Positions 10,501-20,083 of a DNA stretch of 64,000 nt are shown here, piece after piece. Positions within the stretch are counted from its first letter, which is position 1. The number at the start of each line of letters is the position of its first letter. Below the pieces are notes generated by a model. That model had not been told where the DNA came from, made no database searches, and saw nothing but the letters and a program-made list of their open reading frames with translations. Origin of the DNA: Chrysophaeum taylorii (taxonomy: Eukaryota; Sar; Pelagophyceae; Pelagomonadales; Pelagomonadaceae); assembly GCA_029834535.1 (NCBI GenBank), contig JAQMWT010000454.1:49457-113456 (forward strand), written 5' to 3'. A program made the position numbers and the translations under genes.

Positions 10501-11679
10501 TCGCGCTTTGAGCTCTCGTCTAGAGGTAACGAGCACCGCGATCCGGGTTGGGAGCTTGGGGAATTCGCGCGCAACGAGATCGAGGAGGTCGTTCTTGGTC
10601 GCGTGCTCGGCCTCGTCGAGGGCGTCTATCACGATGAGAAGGCGACCTTCCTCGGGAAGTTCGATGCTGGCGAGCGGCTCGAGGATCAGGCAGTCGAACA
10701 GCTGCGCGATATCGTTCAGGTCGCAACTTCCGGCCGCGAGAATCTCCTCGACTAGTTGCCGGTACTCCGGCAGCGCTCGAGCGATTTGGTACGAGAACGA
10801 CTTGATCATGCGGCACGGGTCTCGCTTGGCGGCGTTGTTGTGTTGGACCAGGTGGACAGCGATTAGAATGTCGTTTTCAAGCAGCGCACACAGTTTGGCG
10901 ACTATGGCCGTCTTGCCAAAGCCCGGCCCGGCGAACAACACGCAGCATCGCGGGCCGTCGGTGTTGCGAACCCAAGAAATGAGGAAATCGAGAATCCAGT
11001 CGCGCGTGCCAGGGACGAATTGCTCGACGTGCCACTTGAGTTCGCGTTCGAACGGGAGAGGGTGCAGCTCCGACTCGAGCGACGGAGGGACGACGGGGAC
11101 TTGCTTGGGGTAGTAGTTGCGTCGGAACACTTCGAGTTTCGCGTCCGGTGCTACCGGGTTCGCTCGCGTGCCGCAGATGTCCTCCGAGGCCTTGATTGAG
11201 ACGCAGGTCGCGTTGACGGCGATAGCCGATGCCGCTGTGGTGCGCGCGCCCGTGCCGTACGGCGATGTAAGGTCGCGATTCAAAAACCCCCCGCAGCAGA
11301 CCTGGCCCGAGGCTCCGTCGACGACAATCGCGTTGTCGTGGGTGCAGAGGGTTTGCAACGCCCGTTTTTCGGCGTCGTTCTCGCAACACTTTTGGATGAG
11401 AATCGGGTCGCCTCCGCGGCTCGGGTCGCCTCCGCGGCGGTCGAGGTCCTTGGGGAACTTACCGTATTTCGAACAGACTTTTAACTTGGGCTGTGCGAAC
11501 GGTAGTTCGGGATCTGGATCGAGGAGCTCTTTCGAGTCTCCGATGATGAACAAAAGGCCGTGCGCAGGCTGCTTCTCGCCGGTGCCCTCGGTCGCGATCA
11601 TGCGCGCGGCCTTGAGGGTCGCGGCGACGACCTCCTCGCGGATGTTTGCGGTCATCTTCCCGTCGCCCTGCGGCAACAT
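7528..11679 (-). CDS. DAC-like / NACHT / 14x WD40 receptor-type protein (copy 1)
   Basis: Intronless 1383-residue protein, built like an intracellular STAND/NLR-type receptor. Residues 12-186 resemble DisA_N/diadenylate cyclase: a helix ending AARMIATEG, strand LLFIIGD, HDNAIVVDG (114-122; family HDGAvvi.G), GTGARTTAAS (142-151; family GTRHRAA) and SIKASED. Residues about 220-400 are a NACHT NTPase: Walker A GPGFGKTA (251-258), Walker B LLIVIDALDE (347-356) and VLVTSR (382-387). A helical stretch follows. Residues 757-1383 hold 14 WD40 units of about 45 residues, most with GH and VRVWDP, enough for two seven-bladed propellers. The protein is probably cytosolic and works by ligand-driven oligomerisation (family inference). 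The catalytic-type residues of the DAC motif are altered (N for G, no RHR), so sensing may be likelier than synthesis. The start is the first Met of the frame; a later one at residue 9 is possible. Confidence 0.85.
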   Translation of the reverse strand: MLPQGDGKMTANIREEVVAATLKAARMIATEGTGEKQPAHGLLFIIGDSKELLDPDPELPFAQPKLKVCSKYGKFPKDLDRRGGDPSRGGDPILIQKCCENDAEKRALQTLCTHDNAIVVDGASGQVCCGGFLNRDLTSPYGTGARTTAASAIAVNATCVSIKASEDICGTRANPVAPDAKLEVFRRNYYPKQVPVVPPSLESELHPLPFERELKWHVEQFVPGTRDWILDFLISWVRNTDGPRCCVLFAGPGFGKTAIVAKLCALLENDILIAVHLVQHNNAAKRDPCRMIKSFSYQIARALPEYRQLVEEILAAGSCDLNDIAQLFDCLILEPLASIELPEEGRLLIVIDALDEAEHATKNDLLDLVAREFPKLPTRIAVLVTSRRELKARTKLSTLRPKVLDSEENAEECANDVHKFLRAILAPVVEPEHLEATITTAAAKAQGVFLYLYWLRKRLEEDQPHANIEALPDGLAGAYLAQFTRVFPGGFSIDCRKVLEAILAAPVPPHTANTLPGLSGVPRCKDIVGLLSQLFPVGDDGCVYSFHKSIPDWLMGEFPYEDRSDEDPYFIDRVAVHRRAAAACVAALLREPDVRRNVNESDVHAAAVIREEWSGAGDDERDLLAPDDYALPWAITHLVAAKQQDVALALLCSLRFVTLRVGAGQMAELIADTTKVPGAEATLLRRALVLSQNHVGVWGFEVLAEELWQRLLEPAKKWHMMSVSRLARDARRMARGMRIITARHASLTPANAPLQCVLEGHEGGVKGVTAFKKSDGETRVASCSFDHTVRVWDPMAGRELLKLEGHQHHVLGVVAFKTSDGTQLLASCSADKSLRVWDPNAGVQIRKIVGHEDRVVGVTAFEMNNATCLASCSHDKTVRVWDPMTGRELHKLKGHQKWVNGVVAFKMNNAMCLASCSGDTTVRVWNPIEERQLLRLEGHQYPVNSVVAFGASDGPRLASGSFDKTVRIWNPIDRCELHKLEGHRDSVLSLAAFSTSEGTWLLASGSINKTVRIWNPIEGQQLNKLEGHDGLVYGLVAFELSEGVLRLASCSADGTVRIWDPIASGRTSELETHKKKVRGLAAFSMTRDGEPRLASCSEDGTVRVWDPSSRSELQKLEGHEDKVYGVVVFKLNDAICLASCSIDCTVRVWDPTSGRELHELEGHRSSVNGVTVLKMNEEVRLASCSGDKTLRVWDLTEGREINTLEGHRDAVIGVVAFEMNDEVRLATCSKDTTVRVWDPTTGHQLYVLEGHEDTVNGVVAFKMNDTLCLASCSDDKTVRVWDLTTARQLHKLQGHQARVRCVVAFDPTNKTPRLASSSDDKTVRVWDPAIAGKIALFVLPMESTVRCMTVFEMTATGGDDQNDDMVCAFGHLNGTITYWDVRF

Positions 11680-12329
11680 CGACGAATTGGCGAAAAGTCC
11701 GTTGAGTGCCCGTTCGTCTCATCAGTGCGGGGTTTAAGGTTCACGAGCAGAAGATGTACGTCCCTAGACCTAACAGTTACAACTCACTTTTGGCCCAACA
11801 AAAAATCCAGAGTTGAACGGCAACGGCCAGCGTCTGTGCGGTTGCCAAGCCCTCGGTGGACCTCGATAAGGTCCTGGCGAAGACGGAGACTTGCGATCAT
11901 GTCGGTGCCGGCGACCGGCGAAGTCGATCCGCCGCTTGCCCCGGAACTTAAGGCCCCAAGCGAAGCGAAGTGCTTACCGGGCTCGTCGGGGCGATGCTGC
12001 AATGTGGCGGCCAGCTCGACTGTGTGCCGCTTCCCGCTTCGAAGGATGCGAGAGAACGCTCCCCACCCGCGGCGTTTTCGCGCTCTTCTCTCCAGTGGAC
12101 GCGGCCGCGCGGCGCGCACCGCTCGGAATCTCGACGCACCGCCCTCACGGTAAAACGGCTGGCTTCCCCGCGGCGTGCGCCCGGTGCGCGATGAGCTTGT
12201 CGTAATTCGACCCGCACAATCGCGCGATGCACTCCAGCAGCTGCCTCCGTTTGAGCTCCTTGATGACCTTCGAGTCGGTCCCGAGTCGCCGCCGAGTCCT
12301 TTACTGTTTTCTATCATCAAGCTGGCTTG
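11680..12329. other. Spacer; short unassigned coding-like piece
   Basis: This is the upstream region of NLR copy 1. On the minus strand at about 12.26-12.15 kb the frame reads KELKRRQLLECIARLCGSNY then DKLIAHRAHAAGKPAVLP, which is protein-like but unassigned. No promoter motif could be supported. Confidence 0.3.
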
Positions 12330-12560
12330 GGCACGGGAGCAGGAATAGGAGTCCCGTCTGCTGCTGCTTCTTCTTCTTCTTCGGAGGAGGAGGAGGAGGA
12401 AGGGGGAGCAGCGCAGCAGAAGCGGAGGAGCCGACGAACTGGTCGTACCTCGGGCTTGAAGTGGCGCTGGCCGAGGAGTTTGTCGATGTTGAACGTTTCT
12501 TCTTTGATGGGGTTTTAAACGTCGACTGCGAAGAGGGGTTTCTTCTTTGATGAGTCATTT
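12330..12560 (-). pseudogene. Relic of the FtsH gene 3' end (copy 2)
   Basis: The minus strand reads IKEETFNIDKLLGQRHFKPE, followed by an acidic Ser/Glu-rich and then Pro-rich tail. This matches the C-terminus of the intact FtsH protein ([20 protein letters not shown] then a Pro/Glu/Gln-rich tail). Only the last ~60 codons are present, and the sequence switches directly into the TPR-like relic on the right. Confidence 0.6.
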
Positions 12561-12579
12561 TTTCTTCTGGAAAATTGCG

Positions 12580-13160
12580 CCGTCGTAGAAGGCCAGTCGC
12601 CCTCCCTTTTCAGAAGCCTCCACTCGAACGCCGGCACGGTTTACCCATTGGAGCGTCCCAGAACAACCTGGGTCGCATTGAAGAAGCGATTCCATTTTGT
12701 CGCGAAGCGATGGCAGAAAACCCGAAAATGGAATCCAGAATCGAAACGACGGCGTCGCTTCTCCGCCACCTCAGCCGCGCTAAAGAGGCTTTCGACCTCC
12801 GCCCCGAAGCCCTCGGGTGGGGCTTTGGCGGAGGAGGGCGAATACGAAAGAGCGGCAGGCGTCTTCGCGAGTGGGCTACGAAAAAAAAGAAAATTCAAGA
12901 CTCCTCCTCCATGCCCTCCTCTTCAGACACATATGGGCCGGGACGACGACGCGAGACCCCTCCTCGAGCGCGCCCTCGAATTCAAGAGATCCCACGTCGT
13001 CACCCTTGTCGCAACTCCCTCCAAGTAGGGATTTTTTGAACAGCACCGTACCCAACCCTTTCGGGCCAACCGTGTATACCCCGGCGATCCGACCCCGTCA
13101 AATGTATACACACGGGCGGCAACCAAATCGCCAAACCGGCACTTTGTTATCATAGACTGT
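12580..13160 (+). pseudogene. TPR-like relic (copy 2)
   Basis: The plus-strand frames read NNLGRIEEAIPFCREAMAEN, then SAALKRLSTSAP or a parallel SRAKEAFDLRPEALG, EEGEYERAAGVFASG, and DDDARPLLERALEFKRSHVV. This is the alternating small/aromatic pattern of tetratricopeptide helices. At least two frameshifts break it. It sits convergently next to the 3' end of the second NACHT-WD40 gene, as its sister copy does at 7.05-7.53 kb. Confidence 0.5.
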
Positions 13161-13174
13161 TTCGTCGGCGAAAC

Positions 13175-16100
13175 TCAGAACCGCACGTCCCAATACGTGA
13201 TCGTGCCGTTATGGTGGCCAAAAGCACAGACTATATCTTTCTGGTCGTCGCCGCCTGTCGCCTTCATCTCGAACACTGTCATGCTCTTCACTATTTTCTC
13301 CATAGAAAGCACGAACAGCGCTGCGCCAGCGATTGGGTCCCAGAGGCGAACCGTCACGTCGTAGGAGGAGCTCGCCAGCCGCGGGGTCTTGTTGGTCGCT
13401 GCTAAGGCCCCCACACTACACACCCAACTCTGGTGGCCCTCGAGTTTGAGGAGTTGGCGGGCTGTTGTCATGTCCCAGACGCGCACCGTTTTGTCGAAGG
13501 AGCAACTCGCGAGGCGCACGACGTCGTTCATCTCGAACGCCACCACGCCAAACACGAAATGCTCGTGATCATCGAGAGTGTGGAGTTGGCGGCCTGTGGT
13601 CGGGTCCCAAACGCGTACCGTCTTATCATCGGAGCAGCTCGCAAGGCGCACCTCGTCATTCATCTCGAAAGCCACAACGCCACGTACCCAAGCCTGGTGG
13701 CCCTCAACTTTGAGGAGTTCGCAGCCCTCGGTGAGGTCCCACACGCGTAACGTCTTATCGTAAGAACAGCTCGCTAGTCTTACCTCTTCGTTCATCTTGA
13801 AGACCGTCACGCCATCTACCGGACCCGAATGGCCCTCGAGCTTGTGGAGTTCGCGGCCTGAGGTTGGGTCCCACACGCGCACTGTCCCGTCGTAGGAGCA
13901 GCTCGCTAGGCATATGGCATCGTTCAATTTGAATGCCACGACGCCACAAACCGGATCCCGATGGCCCTCGAGTTTCTGGAGTTCGGAGCGAGAGCTCGGA
14001 TCCCAGACGCGCACCGTCCTGTCCAGAGAGCAGCTCGCCAACCGCGGCTCGTCATCCCTCGTGCTGAAAGCTGCCAGACCATACACTTCGTTTTCGTGGG
14101 TCTCGAGCTCAGACGTTCTACCGCTCGCGATCGGGTCCCAGATACGCACCGTCCCGTCCAATGAGCAGCTCGCCAGCCGCAGCACGCCTTCGCTCAGTTC
14201 AAACGCCACCAGGCCACAAACCGAACCATCGTGGCCCTCGAGTTTGTTGAGTTCCTGGCCTTCGAAGGGGTTCCAGATCCGTACCGTCCATTCGTAAGAG
14301 CCAATCGCCAGCAACCACGTGCCGTCGCTCGTCGCGAATGCCGCTACACACATTCCCGGACTCAAACCGCAATCGATTTCGTGAACTTGGCATGCGTCGA
14401 TTGGGTTCCAAATGCGCACCATTCCGAGCTCAGAGCCGCTCGCCAGCCTTGGGCCATCGCTCGCCTCGAATGCAACCACGCTTTTCACCGAATTCTGATG
14501 GCCTTCCAGTGTACAGAGCTGGCAGACCTCGATCGGGTTCCAGACGCGCACTGTGGTGTCGTCGGAGCAGCTCGCGAGGCACATGGTGTTGTTCATCTTG
14601 AACGCCACTACACCATTCACCGCTTCCTGGTGGCCCTCGAGTTTGCAGAGTTCGCGGCCTGTCATCGGGTCCCACACGCGCACCGTCTTATCAACAGAGC
14701 AGCTCGCGAGGCACGTGGTGTCGTTCATCTCGAATGCCGTCACGCCAAGCACCCAATCCTGGTGTCCCTCCAGTTTGCGAAGCTCGACGCCTGCATTCAG
14801 GTCCCAGACGCGCAGTGTCCTGTCGTGAGAAGAGCTCGCCAACAGTCGCGTGCCGTCGCTCGTCTCAAAAGACACCACACCAAGCACGCGATGCTGGTGC
14901 CCCCCGAGTTTCGAGAGCTCACGGCCCGCTATTGGGTCCCACACGCGCACCGTCTGGTCATCGGAGCAGCTCGCCAAACGAGGTTCGCCATCGCTCGTCT
15001 TAAAAGCCGTCACACCATTCACACCACCCTCATGGCCCTCGAGAACGCAATGGAGTGGCGTATCAGCAGGCGTGAGGCTCGCGTGGCGCGCCGTGATCAT
15101 AGGGGGTCCCATTCCCCGAGCCATCCGCCGCGCGTCTCGTGCCAATCGAGAAACCGCCATCATACCCGAGTTCTCGGCAGGCTCCAGCACGCGCTGCCAG
15201 AGCTCCTCTGCGAGGACAGCGCACCCCCAAAGCCCCACGTGGTTTTGCGAAAGGACAAGAGCCCGACGCAAGAGTGTCGCCTCCGCCCCCGGAACTTTGA
15301 TCGAGTCGGCGATGAGTTCGGCCATGTGGCCCGCCTCAACTCGCAAAGTCACGAAGTGCATCGAGCACAGCAGCGCCAGTGCGACGTTTCGCAGTTTCGC
15401 CTCGACGAGATGCGTGATCGCCCATCGCAAAGCATAATCATCTGGAGCATAGAGGTCACGCTCGTCGTCACCCGCACCGCTCCACTCCTCTCGAATCACC
15501 GCCGCCGCGTGCGCGTCGCTCTCGTTAACGTTCCCCAGCGCCTCGTGTTCACGAAGGAGCGCGGCGACGCACGCGGCCGCGGCGCGGCGGTGCGCATCGA
15601 CGCGGTCGATGAAGTACGGATCCTCGTCACTGCGGTCTTCGTATGGGAACTCACCCATTAGCCAGTCAGGGATGGACTTGTGAAAGCTGTAGACGCACCC
15701 GTCGTCGCGCACGGGAAAGAGCTGCGATAGCAACCCAACGATATCCTTGCACCTGGGAACGCCGCTCAATCGCGGCAGCGTGTTTTTCGTGTGCGGCGGC
15801 ACAGGAGCAGCGAGGATGGCTCCGAGGACTTTTCGGCCGTCGATGGAAAACCCACCGGGGAAGACGCGAGTAAATTGGGCGAGGTACGCGCCGGCGAGAC
15901 CGTCCGGGAGTGCCTCCATATCAGCACAGGATTCATTTTCGAGCCGTTTCCGGAGCCAGTAGATATACAAGAAGACACCCTGTGCCTTTGCGGCAGCGGT
16001 GTTGATGGTGGCTTCGAGGCGCTCGGGCTCCACAACCGGAGCGAGGATGGCTCGGAGAAACTGGCGGACGTCATTGGCACACTCCTCGGCGTTCTCCTCA

Positions 16101-17332
16101 GAGTCGAGGACTTTAGGTCGAAGCGTGGATAATTTGGATCGCGCTTTGAGGTCTCGTCTAGAGGTAACGAGCACCGCGACCCGGGCTGGGAGCTTGGGGA
16201 AATCGCGCGCGATGAGATCGAGGAGATCGTTCTTGGTCGCGTGCTCAGCTTCGTCGAGGGCGTCGATCACGATGAGAAGGCGGCCGTCCGCGGGAAGTTC
16301 GATGCTGGCGAGCGGCTCGAGGAGCAGGCAGTCGAACAGCTGCGCGATATCGTTCAGGTCGCAACTTCCGGCCGCGAGCACCTCCTCAACTAGTTTCCGG
16401 TACGCCGGCAGCGCTCGTGCGATTTGGTACGCGAGCGACTTGATCATGCGGCACGGGTCTCGCTTGGCTGCGTTGTTGTGTTGGATCAGGTGGACGGCGA
16501 TTACAGCGCGGTGTCCAAGCAGCGCATACAACTGGGCGACTATCGCCGTCTTGCCGAAACCTGGCCCGGCGAACAAAACGCAGCATCGCGGGCCATCGGT
16601 GTTGCGAACCCAGGAAATGAGAAAATTGAGAATCCAGTCTCGCGTGCCGGGGACGAATTGCTCGACGTGCCACTTGAGTTCGCCGTTGAACGAGAGTGGG
16701 CGCAACTGCGACTCGAGCGACGGAGGAGCGTTGCCGCTGACTGCGCGCGGCGCCTCCTCCACAACTAACGGGACCTTTTCGGGAAAATAGACACCTCGGA
16801 AAACTTCGAGTTTCGCGTCCGGTGCTACCGGGTTCGCTCGCGTGCCGCAGATGTCCTCCGAGGCCTTGATTGAGACGCAGTTCGCGTTGACGGCGATCGA
16901 TGAGGCCGCTCTGGTGCGTGAGCCCGTGCCGTACGGTGTCGTGCTATCGCGGTTCGCAAACCCCCCGCAGCAGACCTGGCCCGAGTCGCCGTCGACGACG
17001 ATCGCGTTGTCGCGGGAGCAGAGGGTTTGCAAGGCCCGCTTTTTGGAGTCGCTCTCGCAGCACTGTTGGATAAGAATCGTGGCGTTATCGCGGCGGTCGA
17101 GGTCCCTGGGGAAGAATCCATACTTGGAGTGAACGGAGGATTCGGTTTGCGCGAACGGGATGTCGGGATCTGGATCGAGGAGCTCTTTCGAGTCTCCGAT
17201 GATGAACAAAAAGCCGTGCGCAGGCTGCTTCTCGCCGAGGCCCTCGGTCGCGATCGTGCGCGCGGCCTCGAGGGTCGCGGCGACGATCTCCTCGCGGATG
17301 TGTTCGAGCCTGACGTGTTGATCACACGACAT
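13175..17332 (-). CDS. DAC-like / NACHT / 14x WD40 receptor-type protein (copy 2)
   Basis: Tandem paralogue of the gene at 7.5 kb, 1385 residues, intronless, same domain order. DAC-like region about 12-180 with RDNAIVVDG (107-115) and GTGSRTRAAS (135-144). NACHT Walker A GPGFGKT (256-262), then LLIVIDALDE and VLVTSR. About 762-1385 is the 14-unit WD40 region, ending ITYWDVRF exactly as in copy 1. It has an 11-residue insertion (near EEAPRAVSGNA) between the DAC-like and NACHT parts. Differences concentrate in loops after the GH dipeptides, for example unit 6 has HEIDCGLSPGMCVAAF instead of a normal LEGH unit. It lies about 400 bp from the 3' end of the FtsH gene, same strand. Both copies look intact, with no stops, suggesting functional maintenance. 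Confidence 0.85.
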   Translation of the reverse strand: MSCDQHVRLEHIREEIVAATLEAARTIATEGLGEKQPAHGFLFIIGDSKELLDPDPDIPFAQTESSVHSKYGFFPRDLDRRDNATILIQQCCESDSKKRALQTLCSRDNAIVVDGDSGQVCCGGFANRDSTTPYGTGSRTRAASSIAVNANCVSIKASEDICGTRANPVAPDAKLEVFRGVYFPEKVPLVVEEAPRAVSGNAPPSLESQLRPLSFNGELKWHVEQFVPGTRDWILNFLISWVRNTDGPRCCVLFAGPGFGKTAIVAQLYALLGHRAVIAVHLIQHNNAAKRDPCRMIKSLAYQIARALPAYRKLVEEVLAAGSCDLNDIAQLFDCLLLEPLASIELPADGRLLIVIDALDEAEHATKNDLLDLIARDFPKLPARVAVLVTSRRDLKARSKLSTLRPKVLDSEENAEECANDVRQFLRAILAPVVEPERLEATINTAAAKAQGVFLYIYWLRKRLENESCADMEALPDGLAGAYLAQFTRVFPGGFSIDGRKVLGAILAAPVPPHTKNTLPRLSGVPRCKDIVGLLSQLFPVRDDGCVYSFHKSIPDWLMGEFPYEDRSDEDPYFIDRVDAHRRAAAACVAALLREHEALGNVNESDAHAAAVIREEWSGAGDDERDLYAPDDYALRWAITHLVEAKLRNVALALLCSMHFVTLRVEAGHMAELIADSIKVPGAEATLLRRALVLSQNHVGLWGCAVLAEELWQRVLEPAENSGMMAVSRLARDARRMARGMGPPMITARHASLTPADTPLHCVLEGHEGGVNGVTAFKTSDGEPRLASCSDDQTVRVWDPIAGRELSKLGGHQHRVLGVVSFETSDGTRLLASSSHDRTLRVWDLNAGVELRKLEGHQDWVLGVTAFEMNDTTCLASCSVDKTVRVWDPMTGRELCKLEGHQEAVNGVVAFKMNNTMCLASCSDDTTVRVWNPIEVCQLCTLEGHQNSVKSVVAFEASDGPRLASGSELGMVRIWNPIDACQVHEIDCGLSPGMCVAAFATSDGTWLLAIGSYEWTVRIWNPFEGQELNKLEGHDGSVCGLVAFELSEGVLRLASCSLDGTVRIWDPIASGRTSELETHENEVYGLAAFSTRDDEPRLASCSLDRTVRVWDPSSRSELQKLEGHRDPVCGVVAFKLNDAICLASCSYDGTVRVWDPTSGRELHKLEGHSGPVDGVTVFKMNEEVRLASCSYDKTLRVWDLTEGCELLKVEGHQAWVRGVVAFEMNDEVRLASCSDDKTVRVWDPTTGRQLHTLDDHEHFVFGVVAFEMNDVVRLASCSFDKTVRVWDMTTARQLLKLEGHQSWVCSVGALAATNKTPRLASSSYDVTVRLWDPIAGAALFVLSMEKIVKSMTVFEMKATGGDDQKDIVCAFGHHNGTITYWDVRF

Positions 17333-17727
17333 GCTCTGAGTGATCCGTTGAGAACCTGTCTATCCGAGAAACTTGAACCATGCGGCAGCAGCACTTGAAT
17401 AATACTGAGAAAAGCTTTCTATTTTAAAATTATGACGTGTTGCAGACTCATCTTAATATATGTCGCGGCGAAGAGAAAGAAAGAACCGGAGCGGGGGTTT
17501 TGCAAAAAAAAAAAGAGGGAAGTAGGTAGTTTTAAGCTTTCTTTTTTTATCCGTAGGCTCGAATCGAATCGTATCGAATAACCCCGCCGACACTAGGGGA
17601 TGTGCCCCCCCCCGCCTAGGAAGCCCAGTGATCAAACAAACAAACCAATAATATCGTCGTCGTCGTCGTCGGAGGTTTTTTTTTTTTTTTTTAATTTAAA
17701 ATCCTAAAATCCTAAAATCTATCACGA
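17333..17727. other. Intergenic spacer between FtsH and NLR copy 2
   Basis: A/T-rich, with a CGT-repeat run (about 17655-17670) and a poly-T run (about 17677-17692). It holds the 5' flank of the NLR gene and the 3' flank of FtsH, both on the minus strand. No gene seen. Confidence 0.5.
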
Positions 17728-19869
17728 CTAAGCCGGCTCAGCACTACCAGGGGAAACCACCACCACCCCCTCCTCTTGTTGTTGTTCTTCTTCCAGAGGA
17801 GGAGGAGGAGGGGGAGGGGGAGGAGAAGTGGCGCCGATGAAGTGGGCGTATTGGTCGTCGGGCTTGAAGGGGCGCTGGCCGAGGAGTTTTACGATGTCGT
17901 CGTGGTTGACGGTCTCTTGTTGTATCAGAAGTTCGGCGAGCTGCGAAACTTGGGACTTTTTTTCCTCCAAGAGACCGAGGACTCGGTCGTAGGCTTTGTC
18001 GACGAAGGCTTTAGCTTCTTCGTCCATGAGTTTGGCCGTCGATTCCGAGTAGGGTCGGGATTCGAACTGCTGGGCTTCGGGAAAGGCGAGTTGAGAGGAG
18101 CCCATCCCGTATTGCTGGATCATGGAATACGCGATGGTCGTCACTTTTCTCAAATCGTCTTGCGCGCCAGTAGTGACTTGGCCAAAAATCAGCTGCTCCG
18201 AGGCTCGCCCACCCAAGGCCATACAGACGATGTCGAAGATCTGGTCTCGGGTTCTCAGGGCAACTTCGGAGGGTAAGTATTGCGCAAAGCCTAGAGCTCC
18301 CGACGCTCGAGGGACGATAGTCACTTTGAGCAGTGGATCGGCGTGTTCGAGGAACCAGCCCGCGACCGCATGTCCTGCTTCGTGAAATGCGACGATCCTT
18401 TTCTCTTTGGATGTCATGAGTCTGTGCGACTCCAAGCCCCCGATCACTCTGTCGGCGGCGGTTTCGAAATCTTTGACTTGAACTTTTTCCTTCGAACGAC
18501 GAGCCGCGACGATCGCCGCTTCGTTGCAAATGTTGGCAATGTCTGCTCCCGTGAACCCGGGCGTCAATCCGGCCAATCTCGATGCATACTCTTGAATCGT
18601 TCCGTCCAAATTTATGTTTTTCAAATGAACTTCAAAGATCGCCTTCCTGCCTTTGAGATCTGGTTTGTCGACGAAAATCGTTCTGTCGAATCTTCCGGGA
18701 CGCGTGAGTGCTTTGTCCAGAACGTCCGCACGGTTCGTGCCGGCGAGGACCACAACAACCGTGGTCTCGTCCTGCTGGAACCCGTCCATTTCCACCAATA
18801 GTTGATTTAACGTGTTTTCTCGTTCGTCGTTCCCTCCCGCGAAGCCGCCTCGTCCTCTCTGTCTTCCGACCGCGTCGATCTCGTCTATAAAAACAATGCA
18901 CGGCGCGTTGGCTCTGGCTTCTTTGAAGAGGTCGCGGACCCGGGACGGGCCGACCCCCACAAACATTTCCACGAATTCGGAACCAGAAATGGCATAAAAA
19001 GGCACCGAAGCTTCGCCCGCCGTAGCCTTGGCGAGGAGCGTTTTTCCAGTACCGGGGGGACCGGAGAGCAGGGCTCCCCGCGGTATCTTCGCGCCCAACT
19101 TCGTAAACCGCAGCGGATCTTTCAGAAAATCCACAAATTCCTTCACTTCTTTCTTGGCTTCGTCGCATCCCGCGACATCACTGTAACGCACGTTCACCTC
19201 TTCCTTCGTAATCTTCTTCGCGCTCGCGCGTCCGATCCGGAAGATGTTTGATCCGTTCGATCCGCCCATCGACCGCATCACGAACAACCAGCTCCCCACA
19301 ATCAGCAGAGTCGGGAGAAATTTCGCGGCTTCTGCCCCCCAATTCGTCTCGGAAACGTACTGGACGGGAACGAAGTCTCGCGGTTCGATGCCCAACGCCC
19401 TCTGTGCCGCCTCGAGCTTCCGCTCGAAAATTTCCACCGACCCAATCGAAAAGTGGTAGCTCTGCTGCGGCGAATTCCGGAGCTGAACTTCGGCGATTTT
19501 GTTGTTCGTAACGATCACTCGCTCGACCTGTCCGCTCTCGAGCAACACCGTAGCAAACTCCTGCCAGTTGATCTCGGACCCCAAAGAGTCCCGCCGCCGG
19601 GAAAGCCACACCCCGACCAACCCGAGCGCCGCGAGCGTCGACACGAGCCGGGGCCCGACGTCGGGGGGTTTCTCCGGCCCACCACCACCAGTGGCTTGTT
19701 GTTGTTGTTGTTGTTGTTTCGGCGCCTTCTTCTTCCCGAAAAACTGCGAAAACCCGCGCGGCGGATGCTCCTGCCGCCGCTGCTGCTGGGAGCACCACCT
19801 CGTCGTCGTCGTCGTCACGACCCCGCGCCGCGTGCTCGCCATCGCTCGCCGCGTCACTCTCATCATCAT
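17728..19869 (-). CDS. AFG3L2: Mitochondrial m-AAA (FtsH/AFG3-type) ATP-dependent zinc metalloprotease
   Basis: 713 residues, intronless. The protein forms a hexameric inner-membrane protease that degrades misfolded membrane proteins and matures mitochondrial precursors (family knowledge). Visible features: an Arg/Ser/Thr-rich, acid-poor N-terminus consistent with a targeting peptide; Gln-rich stretch 52-58; hydrophobic segments about 77-90 and 185-199 flanking an FtsH_ext-type intermembrane domain ([15 protein letters not shown]); Walker A GPPGTGKT (270-277); Walker [13 protein letters not shown] (324-335); [22 protein letters not shown] (378-396); zinc site HEAGH (496-500) with a following DD near 571. 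The C-terminal tail is Pro/Glu/Gln-rich. Two membrane segments favour m-AAA over i-AAA. The plastid FtsH alternative is less likely given the motif spelling. All catalytic residues are present. Confidence 0.93.
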   Translation of the reverse strand: MMMRVTRRAMASTRRGVVTTTTTRWCSQQQRRQEHPPRGFSQFFGKKKAPKQQQQQQQATGGGGPEKPPDVGPRLVSTLAALGLVGVWLSRRRDSLGSEINWQEFATVLLESGQVERVIVTNNKIAEVQLRNSPQQSYHFSIGSVEIFERKLEAAQRALGIEPRDFVPVQYVSETNWGAEAAKFLPTLLIVGSWLFVMRSMGGSNGSNIFRIGRASAKKITKEEVNVRYSDVAGCDEAKKEVKEFVDFLKDPLRFTKLGAKIPRGALLSGPPGTGKTLLAKATAGEASVPFYAISGSEFVEMFVGVGPSRVRDLFKEARANAPCIVFIDEIDAVGRQRGRGGFAGGNDERENTLNQLLVEMDGFQQDETTVVVVLAGTNRADVLDKALTRPGRFDRTIFVDKPDLKGRKAIFEVHLKNINLDGTIQEYASRLAGLTPGFTGADIANICNEAAIVAARRSKEKVQVKDFETAADRVIGGLESHRLMTSKEKRIVAFHEAGHAVAGWFLEHADPLLKVTIVPRASGALGFAQYLPSEVALRTRDQIFDIVCMALGGRASEQLIFGQVTTGAQDDLRKVTTIAYSMIQQYGMGSSQLAFPEAQQFESRPYSESTAKLMDEEAKAFVDKAYDRVLGLLEEKKSQVSQLAELLIQQETVNHDDIVKLLGQRPFKPDDQYAHFIGATSPPPPPPPPPLEEEQQQEEGVVVVSPGSAEPA

Positions 19870-19984
19870 TCCTTCTCTCTCTCTCCAACGGAACCTTCTT
19901 CTTCTTCTTCTAAAATTTTTTTTTTACTTACCCCATTCATTCATTACTGTGGTTAGTATAATAAATAAATAAATAAATAAAGGG
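19870..19984. other. FtsH 5' flank with TAAA-type repeat
   Basis: Contains (aataa/taaa)n at about 19960-19981 just before the copia A left LTR. No promoter element could be supported. Confidence 0.4.
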
Positions 19985-20083
19985 TGTGAGGAAGCTATGA
20001 CACTTACCCCTGCACCACGTATCCAGTATCCCTACGACGTCATTCTCTTATCGCGAGTCTAACGCCTCATTCCATTCGTAACA
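19985..20083 (+). repeat. Copia A 5' LTR
   Basis: Starts TGTGAGG and ends CGTAACA. Contains a 3-bp duplication (ACG) relative to the other LTR copies. Followed directly by TGGTACCAGGTG. Confidence 0.85.
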
